DNA of 23,259 nucleotides from Verrucomicrobiota bacterium (lineage in GTDB: Bacteria; Verrucomicrobiota; Verrucomicrobiia; Methylacidiphilales; Verrucolacustridaceae): assembly GCA_010025475.1 (NCBI GenBank), contig RGTE01000006.1, forward strand, positions 1 through 23,259, read 5' to 3'. The translations under genes were made by a program, and so were the position numbers. This document shows, piece by piece, positions 7,397 to 15,637 of this stretch; positions within the stretch are counted from its first letter, which is position 1, and each line of letters begins with the position of its first letter. Under the pieces are notes generated by a model, which worked only from the letters and a program-made list of their open reading frames with translations, ran no database searches and was not told the origin of the DNA.

Positions 7397-10012
7397 TTAA
7401 GTTGTGAAAAGTTTGAGCTGCTCGCGAAGGCGGACGATTTTCTCGTCGGCCTCACGCTCGATCCGCTTCCATTCCTCTACTTTTTCGGGCGGTGCCTTGG
7501 AGGCCATTTTTGGGTCGGCCAACTTGGCGGCCTCACGGGCGCGGGCAGCCTCGGCTACCGTGATTTCTTTTTCGAGCCGGGCGGTCTCCTTGGCCGGATC
7601 TAGCAATCCTTCGAGCGGAAGATAAAGGTCTCCCCAGGGAGTCGGGGTCATCGGGGCTTTGGGGGCGCGGGTGCAGGTTTCGACGGACCCGGATTGGAGG
7701 AGCTTGGCCAAGGTCCGCAGGTCTTCCGGGGAGGGGGACGTCTTGGCAAGCAGCAGGTACTTCAACTTGGAGGAACCGGAGAGACCGAATTCCCCACGGA
7801 GACGTCGGCCCGCCTCCGCCGTGGCGTAACAGGTCTCCGCATTTTTGGAGGAGATCGCATCCCAGCGGATCTGACCCGTTTCGGGCCATTTGGAAAACTG
7901 GATACTTTCCCTGCCGAGACCCAAGGTGAGCCATAGTTCTTCGGTGATAAACGGCATGAAGGGGTGCAGGTAGCGGAGAATGCGGGATAGCACGAAGTCG
8001 GCGGTGGCGAGGGTGCCGGGCCGGGTGGGGGAGGCCGTGTTGGCAAAGTCGGCCTTGGCGGTCTCGATAAAGCGGGCGCAGAACTCGTCCCAGACAAATC
8101 CGTAAAGAGCCTGGGCGATCTGGCTGAATTCGTAGTTCGCGTACATTTTCTCGAGGTTTTTTTCAAGGGCATCCAGCTCGGCGAGGAGATGATCCGAGAA
8201 CGGGGTGCGGGGATGCTTGGCAGGATCGGCCTGGGCGTCGCAGGGGCCCTGTTGTTGGCGGAACCGGCAAGCGTTCCAGAGTTTGTTGGCGAAGTTGCGG
8301 CCCTCCTCAATCTGTTTCTCGTCGTAGCGGATGTCCAGGCCCTGTGGGGCAATGCGGAGAAGACCGAAGCGGAGTCCATCGGCCCCGTATTTGGCGATGA
8401 GATCCAGAGGATCCGGTGAGTTGCCCAGCGACTTGGAGAGCTTACGGCCTTTGGCATCCCGGATGAGGCCGGTGAAGTAAACGTTGTGAAAGGGCCGTTC
8501 CCCCATGTATTCAAATCCCGCCATAATCATGCGGGCCACCCAGAAGAAAATAATGTCGGGACCGGTGACGAGGTCGGTGGTGGGGTAGAACTTTTTCAGC
8601 TCCGGTGTCTTTTCGGGCCAACCCATGGTGGCGAAGGGCCAGAGCCAGGAGGAGAACCAGGTGTCGAGGACGTCAGGATCCTGGGTCCAACCCTCGCCGG
8701 GCGACTCCACCTGGCATCGGCTTTCCTTGCCACGATACCAGACGGGGATGCGGTGGCCCCACCAGAGTTGGCGGCTGATACACCAGTCCTGCAGGTTATC
8801 CATCCAGTGGTCGTAAACTTTGGTCCAGCGATCGGGGAAAAAACGCATCTCGCCCGAAGCCACCACCTTTCGGGAATTTTCTGTGCTCGGATATTTGAGA
8901 AACCACTGCTCGGAGAGGCGGGGTTCGACCGGCACATCGGCGCGTTCGCTGTAGCCCACCTGATTGGTGTAGGGGTCTTCCTTTTCCAGACAGCCCAGCT
9001 CCTTCAACTGCTCGGCGGCGGCCGCGCGTGCTTTGATCCGGTCCAAGCCCGCCAATTTCTCCCCGGCAGCGGGATTCATATGGCCGCTCTCGTCGATCAC
9101 TTCGATGGCGGGAAGTTGGTGGCGCTGGCCGATGGCAAAGTCGGCCGGATCGTGGGCGGGAGTTACCTTGAGCACGCCGGTGCCGAACTCCATCTCCACG
9201 TGCTCATCCCCGACAATGGGGATGCGGCGTTGAGTTTCGGGCTGTTCCGGGGGCAGGGGACGGAGGGCAAATTTCCCAATCAGGGAGGCGTAGCGGGGAT
9301 CCTTGGGATGGACGGCGATGGCGGTGTCACCCGGGATGGTCTCCGGCCGGGTGGTGGCGATCGTGAGGAAACGGCCTTTTTTCCCCTCCACGGCCACCTG
9401 GAAATGCCAGAGGTGCCCCTTCTGCTCCTTCATAATCACCTCCTCATCGGAGAGGGCGGTGCGGGAAACCGGGCACCAGTTGACCATCCGGCGGCCGCGA
9501 TAGATCAGACCTTTCTTGTGCAGATCCACGAAGACCTGTTGCACGCAGGCCGAGTAGGAGGGATCCATGGTGAAGCGTTCGCGGGACCAGTCGCAGGAGG
9601 CTCCGAGTTTCTTCAGTTGCTGGATAATGATGCCCCCGTGTTTTTCCTTCCACTGCCAAACCTGTTTGAGGAATTCTTCGCGGCCGAGGTCATCCCGGTG
9701 CTTGATTTTCCCTTCTTTTTTAAGGGTGCGCTCCACCACGGTCTGGGTGGCGATCCCGGCATGGTCGGTGCCGGGGAGCCACAGCACTTCCTTGCCTTGG
9801 AGGCGGGCGCGGCGGGCGAGGATGTCCTGGATGGTGTTGTTGAGGACGTGGCCGAGGGTGAGGATACCGGTGACATTGGGGGGAGGAATGACGATGGAGA
9901 AGGCCGGCTTGGCGGAGGCTGGATTGGCCCGGTAGTCCCCCCGCTCCGTCCACTGACGGTAGAGGCGGTCCTCGACTTTGGATGGGTCGTACGCCGGGGC
10001 GAGTTCAGGCAT
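7397..10012 (-). CDS. valS: Valine--tRNA ligase
   Basis: Class I aminoacyl-tRNA synthetase charging tRNA-Val, with an editing domain that hydrolyses Thr-tRNA-Val. 871 residues, close to the family norm. PPPNVTG (43-49) and LTLGH (51-55, the HIGH equivalent) open the Rossmann fold. The CP1 editing region follows at about 190-350, then KLSKS at 524-528, a helical anticodon-binding domain at about 600-750 (FWVARMIM precedes KLSKS, as usual) and a C-terminal coiled-coil arm ending at LREQLKLFTT. The start ATG 10012 has only a distant GGAGGG (about 18 bases). It follows the LapG-like protease gene by 54 bases on the same strand. No damage seen. Confidence 0.98.
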   Translation of the reverse strand: MPELAPAYDPSKVEDRLYRQWTERGDYRANPASAKPAFSIVIPPPNVTGILTLGHVLNNTIQDILARRARLQGKEVLWLPGTDHAGIATQTVVERTLKKEGKIKHRDDLGREEFLKQVWQWKEKHGGIIIQQLKKLGASCDWSRERFTMDPSYSACVQQVFVDLHKKGLIYRGRRMVNWCPVSRTALSDEEVIMKEQKGHLWHFQVAVEGKKGRFLTIATTRPETIPGDTAIAVHPKDPRYASLIGKFALRPLPPEQPETQRRIPIVGDEHVEMEFGTGVLKVTPAHDPADFAIGQRHQLPAIEVIDESGHMNPAAGEKLAGLDRIKARAAAAEQLKELGCLEKEDPYTNQVGYSERADVPVEPRLSEQWFLKYPSTENSRKVVASGEMRFFPDRWTKVYDHWMDNLQDWCISRQLWWGHRIPVWYRGKESRCQVESPGEGWTQDPDVLDTWFSSWLWPFATMGWPEKTPELKKFYPTTDLVTGPDIIFFWVARMIMAGFEYMGERPFHNVYFTGLIRDAKGRKLSKSLGNSPDPLDLIAKYGADGLRFGLLRIAPQGLDIRYDEKQIEEGRNFANKLWNACRFRQQQGPCDAQADPAKHPRTPFSDHLLAELDALEKNLEKMYANYEFSQIAQALYGFVWDEFCARFIETAKADFANTASPTRPGTLATADFVLSRILRYLHPFMPFITEELWLTLGLGRESIQFSKWPETGQIRWDAISSKNAETCYATAEAGRRLRGEFGLSGSSKLKYLLLAKTSPSPEDLRTLAKLLQSGSVETCTRAPKAPMTPTPWGDLYLPLEGLLDPAKETARLEKEITVAEAARAREAAKLADPKMASKAPPEKVEEWKRIEREADEKIVRLREQLKLFTT

Positions 10013-10066
10013 GGGGGCGATAGCTTGCCCTCCATCCGGGCAGGGGAAAAGTCCGCGAAAGCAGGG

Positions 10067-10759
10067 TTAATCCCCTTGGCCCGCGCCGCCGCCCCCCCCA
10101 CCTGCGCCTTCGGCTCCGGGGAGGGGTTGGCCGGCAGGGACAAACTGCCACCAAGCGGTTTCATTGATGGCATAGATCGGCTTGTAATGCTGAATTTTGT
10201 CAGCCGTCCAGACGCTTTTGATTTGGTTATCCAAAATGAAACACTGGCCGCTGTAGATCACCCCGAGAATACAATGGCCCACGCCTAGGTTAAGATCCTT
10301 CACCACCAGAATCCGCAATTCGTCCTGGGTAAAGCCCAGTTTTTGCAGGGCATAGTATTTGGCAATGGCGTGATCCTCGCAGTCTCCGCTGACCCGCCCG
10401 GGGACAACGTAATCCGGCGGTTGGGTGAATTGGACGGGAGTATTCCAGAGATCGGGAACTCCCCAGTTCTTTTGATCGGTGACATACCGCATGGAGTTGA
10501 AAGTTTCGTTCACCTTTTTGATCATTTCCATTTTATCCGGAGATTGGGTCTTTTGGATGAACTCATCCCATCCCCCGGCAAACGGGGCATTCACGTCGGC
10601 CTTTTTCGCCAGCTCATCCTGAACCTCGGAAAGAATCCCGGTCCATTTGGGAAATTTCTGAATCGGTTGTTGCTGGACGACCTGGTACTGACCGTCCCAA
10701 GCCAGTACCGTGGAAAGCAAGGCTATCGGAAGGGGAAGGAGCCAGATCCTTATCCTCAT
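10067..10759 (-). CDS. Bacterial transglutaminase-like cysteine protease (BTLCP, LapG-like)
   Basis: 230-residue exported protein of the BTLCP family (PF06035, peptidase C93), whose best-known member LapG cleaves RTX-type adhesins in the periplasm under c-di-GMP control. The catalytic triad is visible: Cys127 in SGDCEDHAIAKYYAL, His162 in GVGHCILGV and Asp177 in CFILDN. The Asp and Glu flanking Cys127 match the LapG calcium ligands. The start ATG 10759 gives a textbook leader, RIRIWLLPLPIALLSTVLA, with cleavage near VLA-W; ATG 10777 is an alternative, and the open frame up to 10990 is too odd to be coding. The tail is glycine-rich (about 215-229), which is unusual. Divergent from the PAS/HD-GYP-like receptor. 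Confidence 0.88.
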   Translation of the reverse strand: MRIRIWLLPLPIALLSTVLAWDGQYQVVQQQPIQKFPKWTGILSEVQDELAKKADVNAPFAGGWDEFIQKTQSPDKMEMIKKVNETFNSMRYVTDQKNWGVPDLWNTPVQFTQPPDYVVPGRVSGDCEDHAIAKYYALQKLGFTQDELRILVVKDLNLGVGHCILGVIYSGQCFILDNQIKSVWTADKIQHYKPIYAINETAWWQFVPAGQPLPGAEGAGGGGGGAGQGD

Positions 10760-10853
10760 CCCCCAACCATACCCCATCTTTAGGGCCGAGGAAAACCTTG
10801 AGCGCGCAGGGGAATCGGAAAATCCTTGAGCCTCAAAAGGAAAGGAGTCCTCC
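10760..10853. promoter_or_regulatory. Divergent promoter region with a 14-base direct repeat
   Basis: Gap between the protease (-) and receptor (+) starts. GGAAAACCTTGAGC (10790-10803) recurs as GGAAAATCCTTGAGC (10817-10831), starts 27 bases apart. The second copy is part of a dyad, CCTTGAG-C-CTCAA-a-AGG (10824-10840). AAAGGAG at 10841-10847 is the receptor's ribosome site, six bases before GTG 10854. No convincing -35/-10 pair is assigned. The repeats could bind a regulator shared by both genes. Confidence 0.5.
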
Positions 10854-13052
10854 GTGGCTGAATCCAATAATCCCGCTCCCCAAGACCCCTCGAAGCTGAA
10901 GATCAATGCCCCCAAGATCGACCAAGCTCCGGTCAAGCGGCCTTGGAATCTGACAACGATTCTCGCCGCCGTCTTTCTGGCCGTCTTCACCGCGGGCGGA
11001 TTTTTGGGAATTCTCGGATTTGTCCAGGCCGAGAAGAAAAGGACCCTGCGGGATTGGCAAACTCAGATGGGTTTGGTGGCGGAAACCCGGGGTGCGGCGG
11101 TGGAATCCTGGCTGACCTCCCAGTTCGATGTCCTCAGAACCATTGCCTCCAATGAATCCCAGAAGATTTACATCGATACCCTCCTCAACGAGGGCGCCGG
11201 CAAGGACCAGAAAGAGGGTGCGGAGAACTTCCTGCGGAATTACCTGAAAAAAATGGCCGAGGCCAACGACTTTGTCACCCCGCCCCCGGCTTTGGAAATC
11301 AATGCCAATGTGGTTCGTGAGGGCATCGCCGGCATCGCGGTGGTGGCACCCAGCGGCCAGATTCTCGTGGCCAGTGAATTTCTTCCTGCGTTAAAGGAGG
11401 ATGGTTTTATTGATGTGCTGAAGGAAAACGCCGCCCGCCAGCGGGGCCTTTGGAACATGCGCTTGGATGGGGAGGGGAAGCCCAGTCTCGGCTTTATCGT
11501 TCCGATTTATCCGGTGGATGCCCCCGACAACGCCAAGCCGGTCGCTTATGTGGTCGGCTTAAAACAGGTGGACAAGGAACTCTTCCCGCTGATGGCGCAA
11601 CCTGGGGAGACGCTCAAGAGCGGTGAAAATTACCTGGTTCAGGAAAAGCCAGGCACCTCCGGTAACACCGTCCAGTTCCTTACGCCGCGGAGGGATCCTT
11701 TGCCGAACGGGACCAAACCGATGACCAATGACTCCCCGAACGACCCCGAAAACTCCGCAGCCTCCTTTGCACTCAAGAAACCCGGTGCCTTTGGAATCCG
11801 TCCCAATTACGCCAATGTCTCCAGTCTCGTGCTGGGTCGGAAAATTTCCGGCACTCCCTGGGTGGTCGTGCGTACCGCCTCCTCGGAGGAGGCCCTGGGA
11901 CCGGCAGAGAAACGCCAGAACATGATGCTGATCGGGTTTACCCTGGTTCTGGCGTTGGCTTCGGTCTCCATGGGGGTTGCCTGGAAGCATGGGGCGGAAA
12001 TCCGGGCCTCGGCCGAGGCCCAGCGCCTCAAGATCGCCGCCGAGCGGTTCACCGGCTTCTCCAAATTCCTGCGGGTGATCACCGACAATCAGCCCACCGC
12101 GATCGCCGCGGTCGACGCCGGCGGAAAATACAGTTTTGCCAACCGGACCCTCGCCGAGGCCGCGGGGATCACGCCAGAGGAGGTGGCCGGCAAGACCATG
12201 CCGGCGGTGATCGGGCCGGTGCGGGCGGCAGCGTACCAAAAGATCAACAAGCAGGTGATCGACGAGCTTTACCCGGGGTGGCCCGCGGACCGGACCGAGG
12301 GCAAATGGCAACCGCAGAAGGGCCGTTTTGAATTCGAGGAAGCCGGAAAGAAGAAGTACACCAAGACCGACCACATCCCCCTAAGGGCGGATCGTGACCA
12401 TCCTCCGGGCGTGCTGCTGATCGAGCAGGATATCACGGAGTTCATCGTGGAGAGGGACAAACGCGAAAAGATGTTCCGCGGTTTGATCGACGCCTTTGTC
12501 GGGGAGGTGGATAGCCGTCAGGCGCAAGCCGCCCGATCGAACGCCAAACTGATCGGCCGGATCGCCCGGGGGGCGGCCGAGGAGATGGGTCTCTCCCTTG
12601 TGGACATCGAAACCGCCGAGTTGGCAGGGGAGTTGCTCAACCTGGGAACCGTCGCCCTTCCGCATGACTTGGTCAGCAAGGGCGGGAGCCGGAATGAGGA
12701 TGAAAAACGGCGGATGCGCGAGGCGATCCTTCGGAGCGCGGATCTGGTCGGCGGTCTGGAATTCCAGGGGCCCGTGGCGGAAACCATCCGGCAGGCTCAG
12801 GAACGCGCGGATGGGACCGGTTTCCCGAGCCGTCTGGCTGGGGATGCCATCCTTCCTTCGGCCAAAGTTGTGGCCGCCGTAAAGCGGCTCGTTGATCTGA
12901 TTCAGGGGCAGGAGGGGACGGCACAATCGCTGGACCAGGCCTTGCGCACGGTGATGAGCGAGGCTGGGGCCTCCTTGGACCGTGGCGCCGTGGCGGCGAT
13001 GGTCGACTTCCTCGACAACCGCGGCGGCCGGGCGAAGGTCGGACTCGCCTAA
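10854..13052 (+). CDS. Membrane receptor: periplasmic sensor, PAS, degenerate HD-GYP domain
   Basis: 732 residues. A short cytoplasmic N-terminus is followed by membrane helix 1 (about 34-57), a large extracytoplasmic region (58-355, possibly Cache-like), helix 2 (about 357-377) and a linker helix. A PAS domain follows at about 405-530, ending in the typical GVLLIEQDITE. The C-terminal domain at about 550-725 follows HD-GYP order but lacks its metal site: the HD position reads LN (595-596 in ELLNLGTVALP), the later HH reads AQ in AQERADGTGFP (648-658), and the first His is absent. The GYP loop survives as GFP. It is probably a binding or signalling domain, not a phosphodiesterase. The GTG start has AAAGGAG six bases upstream. 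Ligand unknown. Confidence 0.8.
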   Translation: MAESNNPAPQDPSKLKINAPKIDQAPVKRPWNLTTILAAVFLAVFTAGGFLGILGFVQAEKKRTLRDWQTQMGLVAETRGAAVESWLTSQFDVLRTIASNESQKIYIDTLLNEGAGKDQKEGAENFLRNYLKKMAEANDFVTPPPALEINANVVREGIAGIAVVAPSGQILVASEFLPALKEDGFIDVLKENAARQRGLWNMRLDGEGKPSLGFIVPIYPVDAPDNAKPVAYVVGLKQVDKELFPLMAQPGETLKSGENYLVQEKPGTSGNTVQFLTPRRDPLPNGTKPMTNDSPNDPENSAASFALKKPGAFGIRPNYANVSSLVLGRKISGTPWVVVRTASSEEALGPAEKRQNMMLIGFTLVLALASVSMGVAWKHGAEIRASAEAQRLKIAAERFTGFSKFLRVITDNQPTAIAAVDAGGKYSFANRTLAEAAGITPEEVAGKTMPAVIGPVRAAAYQKINKQVIDELYPGWPADRTEGKWQPQKGRFEFEEAGKKKYTKTDHIPLRADRDHPPGVLLIEQDITEFIVERDKREKMFRGLIDAFVGEVDSRQAQAARSNAKLIGRIARGAAEEMGLSLVDIETAELAGELLNLGTVALPHDLVSKGGSRNEDEKRRMREAILRSADLVGGLEFQGPVAETIRQAQERADGTGFPSRLAGDAILPSAKVVAAVKRLVDLIQGQEGTAQSLDQALRTVMSEAGASLDRGAVAAMVDFLDNRGGRAKVGLA

Positions 13053-13552
13053 TCCGGAATCAGACTCTGCTCGACGGTGTCGTCGAAGCGGAGGTTGAGC
13101 AGTTTCCAGTCCGCGCCCACCGGCATGTAGTAAACAAACTGCCAGCGAAGCGGCTTCTTGGTGTGAAAACTGATGTAGGTGAGATAGACCACCCGCGTGC
13201 CGACGGGCCTCTGATCATAAAGTTCCACCCCCTGCAAAGGGCCGAACACTTCCAGCCCTTTCCGAATGTTCTCCACGAACTCCGGCACGGCGGCGGGATC
13301 GGAGAGGGAGGGATTATTGGCGACGAGGGCACGGAAGCTTTCATCGACTTTTCCTGCCTGAATGCCGTTAAAAAATGTATCCAGCTGCCTTTGTACCGGG
13401 CCCGGGGGAGGTTTGGCACTCGGGTTGCGGGGCAGAAGCTGGGGGATCAAGGTGTTGACCCGGGGCAGGTCGTTGGTGGCTTTTTCCTTATCCTTGGCGG
13501 CAGGCGCTGAAGCCACGGTCAGAAGGAGAAGCAGGGGAAAGAGAATGTTCAT
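13049..13552 (-). CDS. Hypothetical exported protein, small NTF2-like
   Basis: 167 residues, unrecognised. A clear signal peptide (NILFPLLLLLTVASAPA) is followed by a proline-rich linker and then a globular domain at about 53-163. The C-terminal half, with VYLTYISFHTKKPLRWQFVYY and the tail DWKLLNLRFDD, looks like the small cone-shaped NTF2/DUF4019 type of fold, which often binds small ligands; this is inference from pattern only. The start ATG overlaps the stop of the preceding MBL-like gene (ATGA), so it is translationally coupled. Its TAG overlaps the receptor's TAA by four bases, tail to tail. Confidence 0.75.
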   Translation of the reverse strand: MNILFPLLLLLTVASAPAAKDKEKATNDLPRVNTLIPQLLPRNPSAKPPPGPVQRQLDTFFNGIQAGKVDESFRALVANNPSLSDPAAVPEFVENIRKGLEVFGPLQGVELYDQRPVGTRVVYLTYISFHTKKPLRWQFVYYMPVGADWKLLNLRFDDTVEQSLIPD

Positions 13553-14082
13553 GCGAGGAGCTTTTGAATCCTTTCCAGACCACTCTGCAGGATCGGGTCG
13601 CCGTGGGCAAAAAAGATTCTTTGGACGGGAAAATCCAAAAGCCTGCGCAGGTTTTTCCGGAGCATGGCGGGATCAGCGCAGTATTTGTCGGGAAGAAAGA
13701 TGAGTCCGTGGGGAGCCAAGTTGATAAGTGCGTCTCCGACCACCAAGGTTCCGCTGGCGTTGTGGAAATAGGCGGTTTCGCCCTCGCCGGCGCCGGTGAG
13801 CTGAATGGAAGTGAACCCTGCGGGTTGGTTGGAAAAAACGGCCCCCTTCTGGGTGCATAGGGTTCGGCAGTCCCGGTCGTGATTGCCGTTCGTTTGGACG
13901 ATCTGGATCAGGCCCTTCGGCAGAGGGGAGTCTTGGGGCCAATCGATCGGATCAAAAAGCACGGTTTCTTGGGGCGCGGTGAACCCGGTGGACCAAAGCT
14001 CGGCTTTGCAGGCGGGGTCGTAGCCGTGCCAAGTGAAGAAACCACCGCCGTGGGGCTGAACCGGACCCGGGGACAGGTTCAA
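13549..14082 (-). CDS. Metallo-beta-lactamase-fold-like protein with atypical metal motif
   Basis: 177 residues with the order of an MBL-fold protein, but the canonical HxHxDH is TNGNHDRDC (64-72), retaining only His68 and two Asp. Later elements are GDALINL at 116-122 and FFAHGDPIL at 157-165, fitting the Asp and the last His of the family. Related MBL-like proteins with an NxxHxRD motif exist, so this may be a non-canonical subfamily and not decay. The likely start is TTG 14082, four bases after gcvH; no strong ribosome site or in-frame Met is available. Coupled to the exported protein downstream. Its link to glycine cleavage is positional only. Confidence 0.7.
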   Translation of the reverse strand: MNLSPGPVQPHGGGFFTWHGYDPACKAELWSTGFTAPQETVLFDPIDWPQDSPLPKGLIQIVQTNGNHDRDCRTLCTQKGAVFSNQPAGFTSIQLTGAGEGETAYFHNASGTLVVGDALINLAPHGLIFLPDKYCADPAMLRKNLRRLLDFPVQRIFFAHGDPILQSGLERIQKLLA

Positions 14083-14086
14083 GGTT

Positions 14087-14464
14087 CTATTTCTGGAGAG
14101 AAGCCGAGTATTGATCGGGAGAAAGCAGATGGTCCGTGGCGGCAGAGGTCGGCTTCAGGCGGAACAGCCAACCGTTGGCATAAGGATCGCGGTTGATCAG
14201 ACCGGGATCGGAAGCGAGGGCGGCGTTGGCTTCGGTGATCTCGCCCCCCACCGGGGCGTAAATGTCGGAAGCGGCCTTGACGCTTTCCACCGTGGCGATG
14301 ACCTCGCCGGCATTCACTTTCCGGCCGGGTTTCGGCAGGTCGACGAAGACGACATCGCTCAACTCAGTCTGGGCGTGATCGGTGATGCCGACGGTGGCCC
14401 GGTCCTTTTCCATGCGGACCCACTCATGGCTTTTGGCGTAACGGAGATCGGCCGGGGTGTTCAT
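14087..14464 (-). CDS. gcvH: Glycine cleavage system H protein
   Basis: Lipoyl-carrying shuttle of the glycine cleavage complex. It accepts the aminomethyl group from P protein and presents it to T protein. 125 residues, normal length. The lipoylation site is Lys63 in VESVKAASDIYAPV, with the family SHEWV near the N-terminus and the PYANGWLFRLK segment at the C-terminus. The start ATG overlaps the gcvT stop (ATGA 14464-14461). P and L proteins are not in the window. Confidence 0.98.
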   Translation of the reverse strand: MNTPADLRYAKSHEWVRMEKDRATVGITDHAQTELSDVVFVDLPKPGRKVNAGEVIATVESVKAASDIYAPVGGEITEANAALASDPGLINRDPYANGWLFRLKPTSAATDHLLSPDQYSASLQK

Positions 14465-15561
14465 TTGTTTTTCAGGAATTTTCTTTTGCAGACCTTGGCA
14501 GGCACGTTTCGGCCGCGCACCTCAAAATCAACAAGTTGTCCCAAAGCCGGGGCGGGGCTGTTCACCAGCGCCAAGGCGATTCCATGCCCCAGGGTAGGGG
14601 AGGGCAGGCCACTGGTGATCTCTCCAATTTTCTTTCCTTCAAAAAAGACCGGATACCCATGTCGGGGCGGCGGCTGCCCAACTTCGCCCCTCAAGGCGAT
14701 CGTGATCCGGGCAGGGCCGTTCTTTTTCTGGTTTTCCAGGATGGAACGACCGGGGAAAGGGCGCGGGCGGCCCACATCGACGAAGAAACCCAGGCCCGCC
14801 TCCACGGGGGTGATTTCATGGGAAAGATCCTGTCCGTTGAGGGGAAGGCCGGCCTCCAGGCGCAGGCTGTCGCGGGCGCCGAGTCCGCAAGGGAGCAGGC
14901 CCTCCGGTTTTCCGAGTTCGAGAAGCTTCGTCCAAATCTTCGGCCCGGTTTTCAGGTCGGCAAAAATTTCAAAACCGTCCTCTCCGGTGTAACCGGTCCT
15001 GGCTACCAAGGCATCCCTACCCTCCAGATTGGCATGCGAAATCCGATTCCGCTCCGGAAGAGGGGTTCCTTGGGGGACGAGCTTTGCGAGAATTTTGGCA
15101 GCTTTCGGTCCTTGCAGGGCCATGCCCACGGCGGATCCGGGAGCGCCGGTGAAACGGACCTGCGGCCCCTCCTTTCTTTTTAATCCATCGAGGACCTCCT
15201 TGTGGCGGGAGGCATTCACCACGAGAAAAAAATCCTCCGGACCCAGCCGGTAGAGAAAGAGGTCGTCCGCCACGCCACCGCGGTCGTTGGTCAGGAAGGA
15301 GTAGTGGCCTTCGCCATCCGAGAGCTTGGAGGGATCGTTGGCGAGAAGGCCTTCGAGGCAGGCCAGGGCGCCGGGCCCTTGGGCACGAATCTGGCCCATG
15401 TGGGAAATGTCAAAAAGCCCGGCGGCCTGCCGGGTGGCTTGGTGTTCCTGGATGAGACCGGAGAACTGAACCGGCAAATTCCAGCCGGCAAAGGGGATCA
15501 TGCGGCCCCCCGCCGCCTGATGACAGGGAGCGAGCGGCGATTCCGAAACGGCATCCGACAT
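14461..15561 (-). CDS. gcvT: Aminomethyltransferase, glycine cleavage T protein
   Basis: Transfers the H-protein-bound methylene to tetrahydrofolate, releasing ammonia and methylene-THF. 366 residues, the usual size. Family landmarks: PFAGWNLPVQF and GLFDISHMGQI in the N-terminal domain, the FLTNDRGGVADDLFLYRL segment, ARTGYTGEDGFEIF with its folate-site Glu, and LGARDSLRLEAGLPLNGQDL. The start is ATG 15561 with a weak AGG about 10 bases upstream. An in-frame extension to 15753 would run through the divergent aminotransferase start and is rejected. First gene of gcvT-gcvH-MBL-exported protein. Confidence 0.97.
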   Translation of the reverse strand: MSDAVSESPLAPCHQAAGGRMIPFAGWNLPVQFSGLIQEHQATRQAAGLFDISHMGQIRAQGPGALACLEGLLANDPSKLSDGEGHYSFLTNDRGGVADDLFLYRLGPEDFFLVVNASRHKEVLDGLKRKEGPQVRFTGAPGSAVGMALQGPKAAKILAKLVPQGTPLPERNRISHANLEGRDALVARTGYTGEDGFEIFADLKTGPKIWTKLLELGKPEGLLPCGLGARDSLRLEAGLPLNGQDLSHEITPVEAGLGFFVDVGRPRPFPGRSILENQKKNGPARITIALRGEVGQPPPRHGYPVFFEGKKIGEITSGLPSPTLGHGIALALVNSPAPALGQLVDFEVRGRNVPAKVCKRKFLKNK

Positions 15562-15569
15562 CAAAAAGA

Positions 15570-15597
15570 AACCTAAGGACGGGCAAGGGGTAGTCAA
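15570..15597 (-). promoter_or_regulatory. Possible sigma70-type promoter for gcvT
   Basis: In the 76-base divergent gap, the - strand has TTGACT (15597-15592), a 16-base spacer and TAGGTT (15575-15570). A start site would fall almost on the gcvT ATG, giving a leaderless message, which weakens the call. No matching promoter for the + strand aminotransferase is clear. Confidence 0.25.
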
Positions 15598-15637
15598 CGA
15601 TCTGGCCGAAAGAGACCCGCAGCGGTAAACCAAGCGG

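Noticed and set aside
7320..7400. Possible tRNA gene or attachment-site remnant upstream of thyX
   Set aside because: Only the T-arm shape is present. No acceptor stem, anticodon arm or CCA-type end can be drawn around it, and the thyX start sits where the acceptor strand would be.
10025..10042. TGCCC/GGGCA hairpin between the protease gene and valS
   Set aside because: Short stem without a U-run, expected by chance at this base composition.
8486..10288. 600-codon open frame on the + strand
   Set aside because: It lies antisense to valS, which has every ValRS motif. Its translation is a Gly/His/Val-biased shadow typical of GC-rich antisense frames.
10777..10990. N-terminal extension of the LapG-like protease to 10990
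   Set aside because: It would overlap the receptor gene start and bury the signal peptide 77 residues inside the chain.
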